Of a DNA stretch of 64,000 nucleotides, positions 8,610 to 16,110 are shown one piece after another. Numbering within the stretch: the first letter of the stretch is position 1; the number at the start of each line of letters is the position of its first letter. Both the position numbers and the translations under genes were made by a program. Source of the stretch: Sphingobium sp052327305 (GTDB lineage: Bacteria; Pseudomonadota; Alphaproteobacteria; Sphingomonadales; Sphingomonadaceae); assembly GCF_052327305.1 (NCBI RefSeq), contig NZ_CP182486.1:682001-746000 (forward strand), written 5' to 3'. The notes beneath the pieces were generated by a model. The model was not told the origin of the DNA. It saw only the letters and a list, made by a program, of their open reading frames with translations, and did no database searches.

Positions 8610-8701
8610 CGAAAAAATTGCGTTCCATCAATGCGACCGCAGGTGGGCGGGCTCAGAGACGCTCTCGTCGAAAACATGAAGGCAACACAGGGAGCCGACC
8701 A

Positions 8702-9373
8702 ATGAAGACCCGACTATTCCCCCTCCTCGCGCTGGGCGCAGCGCTGGCCATTCCAGGGCAGGTGGCCGCGAAGAGCGGCGACGTGCAGCTCAAGCTGCTC
8801 GGCACGCTTGTCGCGCCCAATGGCAAGCTGAAGGATGTCGAACTTGACCGCATCGGCCTGCCCGCCGGCACCAAAACCAAGGCCGACAACAATGTGATCC
8901 CCACGATTGCCATCGAATATTTTCTGGCGGACAATATCTCGATCGAGACCATTGCGGGCGTCACCCAGCATGATGTCGATGGCCGGGGCGCCCTTGATGG
9001 CGCTACGCTCGTCTCCGATGCGAAGATCGTGCCCGCCACGCTGACACTGAAATATCATTTCGGCAAGGAAGGCGGCATCCAGCCCTATGTGGGCGCCGGC
9101 CCTAGCTACTTCATCTTCATCGACGAGAGGCCGGGTGCCACGACGCGCTCGCGTGGCGCGACCCGGCAAAAGATGGGAGACAAAGTCGGCGCCGCGCTTC
9201 AGGCAGGCATCGACATCCCGGTGAATGACAAGGGGCTTGCCGTCACCTTCGATGCCAAGCGCTATTTCATGCGCCCAACCGCACGCTGGTTCGCCGGAGC
9301 AACCGAAGTCCTTCGCACGACCCACAAGCTTGACCCCTGGGTCATTAGCGCAGGCGTCGGCTTCCGGTTCTAA
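8702..9373 (+). CDS. ompW: OmpW family outer membrane protein
   Basis: A predicted eight-stranded outer-membrane beta-barrel of 223 residues. It has a signal peptide (MKTRLFPLLALGAALAIPGQVAA) and OmpW-like blocks: DVQLKLLGTLVAPNG, ADNNVIPTIAIEYFLADNIS, TLTLKYHFGKEGGIQPYVGAG, and a terminal aromatic residue (VGFRF) for barrel assembly. The ATG at 8702 follows a good GGGAG. It diverges from ccoN across a spacer with an FNR box and overlaps fnrL tail-to-tail by four bases. OmpW proteins form narrow hydrophobic channels; the substrate here is unknown. Confidence 0.9.
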   Translation: MKTRLFPLLALGAALAIPGQVAAKSGDVQLKLLGTLVAPNGKLKDVELDRIGLPAGTKTKADNNVIPTIAIEYFLADNISIETIAGVTQHDVDGRGALDGATLVSDAKIVPATLTLKYHFGKEGGIQPYVGAGPSYFIFIDERPGATTRSRGATRQKMGDKVGAALQAGIDIPVNDKGLAVTFDAKRYFMRPTARWFAGATEVLRTTHKLDPWVISAGVGFRF

Positions 9374-10059
9374 CCCGCCATGTCCTCCATCGCCGCGCGG
9401 TCGTTGATTACGATCTCGCGGCGAGACGGGAGGTCCAGCACGCCTTCAGCGCGCATCTTCGTTAACTGGCGGCTCGTCGTCTCGATTGTGAGGCCCAGAA
9501 TGTCCGCAATCTGCTGCCGCCCGAAAGGCAGTTCGAAACTGCTTTGCGCATTCGCGCCGCATCCCTGCCCGGGAAGCCGGTCCGACATTTCGAGCAGGAA
9601 GGACGCGATTTTTTCAGACGCAGACTTGCGGCCCAGCAGCATCATCCAGTGGCGCGCGCGGTCCAGCTCGTCGAGCGTACGACGCAGCAGCTTCTGCTGA
9701 AGATCGGGATGATTGCCGGAAAACTCGTCAAAATTGCTGCGGTTGAAGATGCAGACTTCCGCATCCGTCATCGCCGTAACGCTGTAAGGGCTTTCCTTGC
9801 CGAACGGGCGCCCAATGAAATCCGATGGGAAAACCACGCCGACGATCTGCTCGCGGCCTTCTGTCGCGGCGACCACCAGCTTGAGCACGCCCTCCAGCAC
9901 GTTGGCCACCACGGGAGCATCATCCCCTTCCCACAACAAAGTGTGGCCGGCTTTGACTCGCTGGCGACGCCCCATCTTCCCGAGAACGGCGAGCTCCTCG
10001 GCGTCGAGGCTGGAACAGATCGCGCGATTGCGCACAACGCAGGACTGACAGTCGGTCAC
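9370..10059 (-). CDS. fnrL: FNR-type oxygen-sensing transcription regulator (FnrL-like)
   Basis: Crp/Fnr-family regulator, 229 residues. The N-terminal cysteines are arranged C4-X2-C7-X7-C15, and a fourth cysteine is at 103 (EVCIF); this is the set expected for an oxygen-labile [4Fe-4S] cluster of FnrL type. The cyclic-nucleotide-like beta roll is followed by a helix-turn-helix with recognition helix ETTSRQL, matching the E-x-x-S-R that reads TTGAT/ATCAA sites. The start is GTG at 10059, preceded by AAGGA. It probably controls the cco operon, hemN and possibly ompW through the two FNR boxes in this window. Confidence 0.92.
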   Translation of the reverse strand: MTDCQSCVVRNRAICSSLDAEELAVLGKMGRRQRVKAGHTLLWEGDDAPVVANVLEGVLKLVVAATEGREQIVGVVFPSDFIGRPFGKESPYSVTAMTDAEVCIFNRSNFDEFSGNHPDLQQKLLRRTLDELDRARHWMMLLGRKSASEKIASFLLEMSDRLPGQGCGANAQSSFELPFGRQQIADILGLTIETTSRQLTKMRAEGVLDLPSRREIVINDRAAMEDMAG

Positions 10060-10157
10060 ATCCTTGCCATAGATAATCTAGGTCAATTTGAAAAGCTGGA
10101 CAACTTGTCCCAGGCTTGGAGACAGCTCGCAAACCGGTGGCGGCCTCCAGCCCGGCA

Positions 10158-12308
10158 TCAGCCGTATTGCCTTGCGGGAGTGTGTTCCGGCAGCGGAATT
10201 TCGGGAGCGTTCTGGCGTTCGCCCGCCAGTGCGACCAGCTGCGGCGTCTTGAGATCGACGCGATTAGTGGGCGGAATGAGGCGCGTGATCGCGCTCAGTT
10301 TCTCGGCCGGCCCGGCCCTCTCCAAGGCCGCGGCCAGCTCCTGACGGACACTGAGGTCCGCGGACCAGAGCCGCTTGAGCACCGCGCCGGCAACTGCAAG
10401 CGCCGATGGTCGCTGCGCATTTACGTTCATGCCATTCGTAAACAGAGCGACGATCAGCCGCTCTCGCAATTCCTCGGAATAAAAATCGAACTCGATCCCG
10501 ATCCGTCGGCTGGAGTGGCGCACAAACCCGCGAATGATCCCAACCTCGGGTAGGACGACCTGCACGCGATCGCCCACCGCTAGGGTGGTGGCGGCATTCA
10601 GTTGAATGCCAAGCCCTGAAATAGAAATGTCACCCTCACTTGCCTGGATCATCTCGCCCCGCTCGCCGATCAGCGTGATGCCCTGCTGAAGGGGGAAGCG
10701 CTCCTCAAGCCGCACGCGCGGTTTCTCCAGGCACATCATGGCGACGAGAAGAAGCATCACCATATTGAGCATCAACCAGAACGCGACGATCGGGATCAGA
10801 CCGTCATAATCCACCACACGATAGTCGGTCATATTGAGCGCAAGAGCCAGGAGGCTCAGGCCAACCAGGGACAAGGCGGCCAAAAGAACGCCGGTCGGCG
10901 CCTCACTGCCGGAGTTCGAACCCTTGGGCGTTACCTTAAATGTCAGGCCCTTGGGTGCCAGGAGCGTCTTGAGGGATGCCGGCAAAATGCGGAAAGTCTG
11001 GAACACGGTCAGGATCTGCGCAGCCAGTGGATAATAGCGGCCCGGTGCCAGCAGGCTGATGCCGCCGATCAGCGCCACGATCATCGGCAGGACGTGGAAG
11101 ATAACGGCGTTCAGATCGACGCGCACCATCGGCACCATGTTGAACAGCGCGAAGAGGATCGGTGCGAGGATAGTGAATGCGGACTGCAAACCCTGCGTGA
11201 GCCATGCGGTGGGCAGGAACAGGAAGCGATAGCGCAGTCTCAACTTTGGGCCGAGCGGCCCGAGCTTTAAGTAAAGGATCTGGATCGCCCCTTGCGCCCA
11301 GCGCTGGCGCTGAACGAAGAAGGCCGCGTTACTCTCCGGGGCGAGACCATAAGCCAGCGGCTCGTTGAGATAACGCGTGACATAGCCCCCGCGCAGACAA
11401 GCAAGCGTGAGCAGCATGTCTTCGGTGATCGAACCTTCGGGCAGGCCTCCGCCAATCTCCTCGAAAACTGAGCGGCGGGTTACGGAATTGGACCCACAAC
11501 AGAAGGCGGCGTCCCACCCATCGCGACCGGGCATAATCGCTTCGAAAAAGAAGCGCTGATCGTCCGGCATGGCCTGCTGCAGACCCAGATTGGTCTGCAT
11601 GGGATCGTGATTGTAGAAGCTGTGGGGAATCTGGACGATGCCGATCTGCGGCTGTTCGAAAAAGCCCATCGTGCGCAGCAGGAAGTTGCGCTGCGGTACA
11701 AAGTCCGCATCGAAAACAGCGACGAAGGGGGCATCTGTCAGCGTCAGCCCATGGTTGATGTTGCCGGCCTTGGCGCCCTTATTGTCGGGCCGGTTAATAT
11801 AGCCCGCGCCCTTGGCAACGCACATGTCATGCACCCAGGGGCGCCGCCCATCGTCAAGCACCCATACGCGCGCCTCAGGCCAGTCCAGCGCGAGGCAGCC
11901 GAGCACGGTTTTCTCCAGTACTTCGCGTGGCTCGTTATAGGTCGCGATGAACACATCGACGGGCGGCAGCAGACCGGCATTCTGCGCCCATAGCGACCGC
12001 CAGCGCGCCTCGCCTGCGTCGGCCTCAGCGGAACGGTTTGTCGGCCGGGAGAGCAGAGCGAGCAGGATCGCGCCATCGAACAGCGCGGCCATCTCGATCG
12101 CGAGGCAGGTAAGCGGCCACCATAGATCCCCTGCAGAACCTCCCCAGGGAATAGTATCCATGACACGCCAGTAAACGTAGCTGCCGACCGTGGCCGCCAC
12201 GGTAGCGACGATCCCCGCGCGAGATCGCCATAGGCTGCCGAAGACGATGAACGCGCCTAGCACCAGCGCGAGCGCCGTGAACGGCGCGTTGAGCGCTACG
12301 CTCTCCAT
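10158..12308 (-). CDS. Cellulose-synthase-like family 2 glycosyltransferase with PilZ domain
   Basis: Processive inner-membrane glycosyltransferase of BcsA type, about 716 residues. Catalytic motifs are visible: DDG (152-154), DAD (200-202), TED (295-297) and QRQRW (333-337), followed by several membrane helices. A C-terminal PilZ domain shows RVRLEER (RxxxR) and DISISG (DxSxxG), so c-di-GMP activation is likely. The start at 12308 (MESVALNAPF) sits 5 bases after the HlyD-like gene; an upstream start at 12362 is possible. No BcsB, BcsC or BcsZ is nearby, so the polymer need not be cellulose. Its partner is the HlyD-like protein. Confidence 0.85.
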   Translation of the reverse strand: MESVALNAPFTALALVLGAFIVFGSLWRSRAGIVATVAATVGSYVYWRVMDTIPWGGSAGDLWWPLTCLAIEMAALFDGAILLALLSRPTNRSAEADAGEARWRSLWAQNAGLLPPVDVFIATYNEPREVLEKTVLGCLALDWPEARVWVLDDGRRPWVHDMCVAKGAGYINRPDNKGAKAGNINHGLTLTDAPFVAVFDADFVPQRNFLLRTMGFFEQPQIGIVQIPHSFYNHDPMQTNLGLQQAMPDDQRFFFEAIMPGRDGWDAAFCCGSNSVTRRSVFEEIGGGLPEGSITEDMLLTLACLRGGYVTRYLNEPLAYGLAPESNAAFFVQRQRWAQGAIQILYLKLGPLGPKLRLRYRFLFLPTAWLTQGLQSAFTILAPILFALFNMVPMVRVDLNAVIFHVLPMIVALIGGISLLAPGRYYPLAAQILTVFQTFRILPASLKTLLAPKGLTFKVTPKGSNSGSEAPTGVLLAALSLVGLSLLALALNMTDYRVVDYDGLIPIVAFWLMLNMVMLLLVAMMCLEKPRVRLEERFPLQQGITLIGERGEMIQASEGDISISGLGIQLNAATTLAVGDRVQVVLPEVGIIRGFVRHSSRRIGIEFDFYSEELRERLIVALFTNGMNVNAQRPSALAVAGAVLKRLWSADLSVRQELAAALERAGPAEKLSAITRLIPPTNRVDLKTPQLVALAGERQNAPEIPLPEHTPARQYG

Positions 12309-12313
12309 CTCGG

Positions 12314-13495
12314 TCAGATGCTGCGGCCGAACCGCACCTCTGCCAGGCGCCCGACATCGCATTTGCGACTTGCATCGACCTTGGCCGGCAACTGCGCAGG
12401 CAGAGCAACGTCGACGATGATTTCCCGCGCGCCCGGCTGCGAATAGGTCGAGGCAGCAAGCAGCCGTTCCTGACGGCGACCCGCTCCTCCTGTGATGTTC
12501 ACGACCCGGCCCTTCATCCAGGTGCTGGAGCCGATCATCCGAATATCCGCGTGCCCGCCCGGCTGAATGACCTCCGCCTTGCGCTCAGGCAGGGACACCT
12601 GCACGAAGCGGCGGCGGCAATCGACGAGATCGATCACGGGTTCACCGGCGCGGATCGACGCACCGGAACTTGAGGTCGCCGCCCAGACCAGCGTGCCTGC
12701 GGGCGCAACATAGCTCGCACGGGCAAGCGCGTCCTTCAGTCGGACCCGCGTTTGCGCATATTCAGCCGTCGCGTCGCTCAGCGTCTTCTCGATTGTCTGG
12801 CGCTGGAGCAGCACCCGGTCGGCCTGCTGCACGGCATAGGGCGCGTCATTATAGCTGTCGCCGACGAAGACATCCGAGCGAGCAGCGTCGCTCGCGATCT
12901 GAATGGACCGGAGTGTCGCTGCGGCCTTGCTGCAATCGCTCTCCTTGGCAGAGGCCGCTGCCATCGCCTTTTCGACGCCGGCCTGCGACATGAAGCCCTG
13001 CGCGGCAAGCTGGCGCGCACGCACCAGCGCTGCGGCCTGCTCGGATCGTTCCGCCTGGCAACTCTCGATCGCCGCCTGTGCGGCAACCCGGTCTTGCAGC
13101 AGGCGCGCTGAGGTCGCTCGAGAGAAGAGCGCCGCGCGATGATCGAGGCGCGTTTCCTGTGCGGTCAGTTCAGCGAGTTGACGCTTGCTGAGGGTGATCT
13201 GCGCCAGCGCGATTTCCTCTCGCGCGTTAAGGTCAGCGACTTCGCCTGTGTCCTGCGCGATGTCCAGAAGCCGGATCGGGGTAGGCCGCCCAAAATATTG
13301 TCCATCCACCGGAAGGTTCGCGACAGTGCCGTCTGCCGCAGCGGTCAGGCGGATGAGGGGCGCATTGATCGCAGCCTGTGTGGAAACGTCGTTCAATACG
13401 TAGGGCGCAAAACCCATCGCGCCCGTCCCGAGTAAACAGACGGCCAATGCCACGCGCGTCCCCCGCGCCCGGAGAAACGTCTCCAACTTTCCCAT
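12314..13495 (-). CDS. HlyD-like membrane-fusion protein paired with the glycosyltransferase
   Basis: A 393-residue periplasmic adaptor-type protein. It has an N-terminal membrane anchor (about residues 13-35), a biotinyl-lipoyl-like first half (APLIRLTAAADGTVANLPVDG), a long alpha-helical coiled-coil region (about residues 90-240, rich in Ala, Gln, Arg and Glu), and a second lipoyl half (ASYVAPAGTLVWAATSSSGA). ATG at 13495 follows AGGAA. It is co-transcribed with, and 5 bases from, the PilZ glycosyltransferase. This recalls alginate Alg44, where an HlyD-like part helps polymer cross the periplasm. Role as an export adaptor is inferred. Confidence 0.8.
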   Translation of the reverse strand: MGKLETFLRARGTRVALAVCLLGTGAMGFAPYVLNDVSTQAAINAPLIRLTAAADGTVANLPVDGQYFGRPTPIRLLDIAQDTGEVADLNAREEIALAQITLSKRQLAELTAQETRLDHRAALFSRATSARLLQDRVAAQAAIESCQAERSEQAAALVRARQLAAQGFMSQAGVEKAMAAASAKESDCSKAAATLRSIQIASDAARSDVFVGDSYNDAPYAVQQADRVLLQRQTIEKTLSDATAEYAQTRVRLKDALARASYVAPAGTLVWAATSSSGASIRAGEPVIDLVDCRRRFVQVSLPERKAEVIQPGGHADIRMIGSSTWMKGRVVNITGGAGRRQERLLAASTYSQPGAREIIVDVALPAQLPAKVDASRKCDVGRLAEVRFGRSI

Positions 13496-13569
13496 GATTC
13501 CTGCCCCACCCCACGCCAAGTCCGACGCGGGACCGTGGTAGCGGAAATACAGTTACGATCTCGTTATCT

Positions 13570-14715
13570 TCAGTTGGTTCCCGTTACAGGAATGCGAAAG
13601 AAGAACCGGCTGCCCTTCCCCAGGCCCTCGCTCTCAACGCCGATCCTGCCACCATGGAGGTCCACAAGCTGATGAACGAGCGCTAGGCCGATGCCGAGCC
13701 CGCCCCCTGCCCGCTCCTGATGTTCGTCTATCTGCGCGAAAATCTCAAAAATATGATCCTTCTTCTCAGGTGGAATACCCAGCCCATTGTCCTGGACTGC
13801 AATCTCGATCTCATTGTCCACCACCCGCGCGGAAAGTCTGATCTCTCCGTTTTCAGGCGTATATTTGGCGGCGTTATTGAGAAGGTTGGAGATGATTTGC
13901 GCCAGCCGGGTAAGATCGCCATCGATCCAAACCGTTTCGCTTGGCACATCGGTGGTGAAATGGTGATGTCCCGCGTCGATCTGCGCCTGACTGCCCTCGA
14001 TCGCGAGGCTGAGCACCTCGGCAAGGTTTAGCCGCTCCCTGCGCAGGGAGATCTTGCCCTCTGTAATCCGCGATACGTCAAGCAGATCATCCACCAGCCG
14101 GGCCAGGTGGAAAATCTGCCGGTGCATACTTTCCTGAATGATCGGCGCCTGGGGCGTACCTACCTTGCGCTGAATGAGGTTCACGCCGGCATGAAGCGAA
14201 GCGAGAGGATTCCTCAGTTCGTGCGCAAGAACCGCCAGAAACTCATCTTTGCGGCGGTCGGCTTCGCGTAAGGCACTGGTCGTGGCGGCGAGTTCATCGC
14301 GCTGGGCAGCGAGGAGCTGACGCTGCTGGTAAAGCTTGACGAACACATCGACTTTACTGCGCAGGATATCCGCCTCGATCGGCTTCTGGATGAAGTCGAC
14401 AGCGCCTGCTTCATAGCCCTGAAACCTGCGCTGCGCGTCAGCCGTCCCGGCCGTCAGGAAAATGATAGGAATGGAGCGTGTTCGCTCGTTACCCCTCATG
14501 AACTCGGCCAGCTCAAAGCCGTTCATGCCGGGCATCTGCACATCCAGCAGTGCGAGCGCGACATCCTCACGCAGCAATAGTTCGAGAGCCTCGTCCCCCG
14601 AATGCGCCGTGAGAAGGCGCACATCCTCGCGAGTGAGCAATGCCTCCAGAGACAGAAGATTCTCTTCCAGATCATCGACAAGCAGGATCGGGACAGGGGT
14701 TTGTCCACTGTTCAT
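13570..14715 (-). CDS. Receiver-histidine kinase hybrid (REC-HisKA-HATPase)
   Basis: A 381-residue soluble signalling protein. The N-terminal receiver domain has its phosphoacceptor Asp in ALLDVQMPGMNG. A short coiled linker (QQRQLLAAQRDELAAT) leads to a HisKA domain with FLAVLAHELRNPLAS, then HATPase boxes N (NLLNNAAKYT), G1 (DNGLGIPPE) and G2 (GGGLGIGLALV). It lacks membrane segments, so it takes input by phosphotransfer to its receiver. It overlaps cheB by four bases and is the last gene of the CheR/CheB/kinase operon. Confidence 0.9.
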   Translation of the reverse strand: MNSGQTPVPILLVDDLEENLLSLEALLTREDVRLLTAHSGDEALELLLREDVALALLDVQMPGMNGFELAEFMRGNERTRSIPIIFLTAGTADAQRRFQGYEAGAVDFIQKPIEADILRSKVDVFVKLYQQRQLLAAQRDELAATTSALREADRRKDEFLAVLAHELRNPLASLHAGVNLIQRKVGTPQAPIIQESMHRQIFHLARLVDDLLDVSRITEGKISLRRERLNLAEVLSLAIEGSQAQIDAGHHHFTTDVPSETVWIDGDLTRLAQIISNLLNNAAKYTPENGEIRLSARVVDNEIEIAVQDNGLGIPPEKKDHIFEIFAQIDEHQERAGGGLGIGLALVHQLVDLHGGRIGVESEGLGKGSRFFFRIPVTGTN

Positions 14716-15287
14716 CTTTGAGCATTCTCCAGAAGAAATTGGGCGATCCCGTCGAGGGGCAGAATTCTAGCCGAGGGACAGGCCTTTCGGGCTGCGTCCG
14801 GCATGGCATCGGCGAAGGCAGACCGGGGATCTTCGACAAGCGCATTGCCACCAGCGGCGGCAATGGCGCGAAGGCCTGCGGCGCCGTCTGCATTGGCGCC
14901 CGTCAGCACGATGCCGATCACGTCCGCGCCAAAGGCATCGGCGGCGCTCTCAAAAAGGACATCAACGGACGGACGGGAATGCTGAACGGGCTCATCGCTC
15001 GAGAGTGAAAGCGACCCGTCGGCTTCAAGCAGTAGATGATAGTCGGGCGGCGCGAAGTAGACGGTTCCACCCAACGCCGGCTCCTTGTCCTCGGCTTCGC
15101 GGACGGTGAGTTGGCATTTGTCCTGAAAAAGGGGGGCTAGGAAATTGCTTCGATCCGCCGGCACATGAACAACGACAAGGATCGGCAGCGGGAAATCAGC
15201 CGGCAAGGCCGGCAGGATCTGCGAAAGCGCCTGAATGGCACCTGCCGAAGCCCCGATGACGACGATGCGCGCCGCACCGGCAGTCAT
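14712..15287 (-). CDS. cheB: Stand-alone CheB-type methylesterase domain
   Basis: Protein-glutamate methylesterase catalytic domain without the usual receiver domain, 191 residues. Catalytic residues fit CheB: Ser14 in IGASAGA, His41 in VVVHVPADRS, and Asp134 in GIVLTGANADGA. The segment FAPPDYHLLLE is also typical. It lies between cheR and the REC-kinase with four-base overlaps on both sides. No methyl-accepting chemoreceptor, CheA or CheW is in the window, so the target is likely not classical chemotaxis. Conceivably it modifies the neighbouring hybrid kinase; this is inference. Confidence 0.88.
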   Translation of the reverse strand: MTAGAARIVVIGASAGAIQALSQILPALPADFPLPILVVVHVPADRSNFLAPLFQDKCQLTVREAEDKEPALGGTVYFAPPDYHLLLEADGSLSLSSDEPVQHSRPSVDVLFESAADAFGADVIGIVLTGANADGAAGLRAIAAAGGNALVEDPRSAFADAMPDAARKACPSARILPLDGIAQFLLENAQR

Positions 15288-16108
15288 ATATCCCGCCTCT
15301 GATAGATGCGCTCTGAGCGGATGAAGTCCGCAAAGGAAGACGCATGAGCGGAGAAACGCAGGCTCTCTTTCGCGCCCAAACCGAGAAAGCCGTTGCGCAC
15401 GAGGGAGTCGCGAAAGAGCCCAAGCGCGCGATCCTGCAGCACACGATCGAAATAGATCATCACGTTCCGACAGGAAATGAGATGCATCTCACCGAATACC
15501 GCGTCCGCCACCAGACTGTGATCGGAAAAGACGACCCGTTCGCGCAGGCTTTTGTCGAATGCCGCGCCGCCATACGCGGTAGTGTAATAGTCGGACAGCG
15601 ATGACTTCCCTCCGGAAGCCCGATGATTCTGCGTAAACCCCTTGATCCGATCGAGGGCATAAATGCCGCGTGAAGCCGTTTCGATCGCTTCCTGACTAAT
15701 GTCAGTCGCGTAAAAAAGAGTGCGATCCGCCAGCCCTTCTTCGCGAAACAGGATGGCCAACGAATAAAGCTCCTCGCCCCCACTGCACCCGGCGACCCAG
15801 ACCTTGAGCGAGGGATAGGTTCGCAGATGGGGGACGACCTGCTCGCGCAGGGCAAGGAAATAGGACGGATCGCGAAACATCTCGCTGACCTGCACTGTCA
15901 GATAGCCGAGCAGACGCGGCAGCAGTCCCTCGTCATGCAGCAGGCCCTCCTGGATCGCCGAAAAGGTCGTGAAGCCGAGTTGCTGGCGCGCCTGTCGCAG
16001 CCGTCGACGGATCGAGGCCTGCGCATAGTTCCGGAAGTCGTAATGATAGCGCTGGTACAGGGCCTCCAGCAGCAGTCTGATCTCGATATCCTCGATCGCG
16101 TCCGACAT
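15284..16108 (-). CDS. cheR: CheR-type S-adenosylmethionine-dependent methyltransferase
   Basis: A 274-residue CheR homologue. The N-terminal helical domain (IRLLLEALYQRYHYDFRNYA) is followed by a methyltransferase fold with the SAM site VAGCSGGEELYSLA (family ASCSTGEEPYSLA), the acidic ATDIS motif and LISCRNVMIYF. It starts two bases after the stop of the large hybrid kinase and overlaps cheB. CheR methylates glutamates of coiled-coil receptors; the adjacent kinase has a long Gln/Glu-rich coiled coil that could be the substrate, but nothing in the sequence proves it. Confidence 0.9.
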   Translation of the reverse strand: MSDAIEDIEIRLLLEALYQRYHYDFRNYAQASIRRRLRQARQQLGFTTFSAIQEGLLHDEGLLPRLLGYLTVQVSEMFRDPSYFLALREQVVPHLRTYPSLKVWVAGCSGGEELYSLAILFREEGLADRTLFYATDISQEAIETASRGIYALDRIKGFTQNHRASGGKSSLSDYYTTAYGGAAFDKSLRERVVFSDHSLVADAVFGEMHLISCRNVMIYFDRVLQDRALGLFRDSLVRNGFLGLGAKESLRFSAHASSFADFIRSERIYQRRDI

Positions 16109-16110
16109 GG

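Noticed and set aside
10073..10086. FNR-like half site (TTGACctagATTAT on the minus strand) just upstream of fnrL
   Set aside because: Only one half-site matches; the other has two mismatches. It is too close to the GTG start for an activator site. Autorepression remains conceivable but is not supported.
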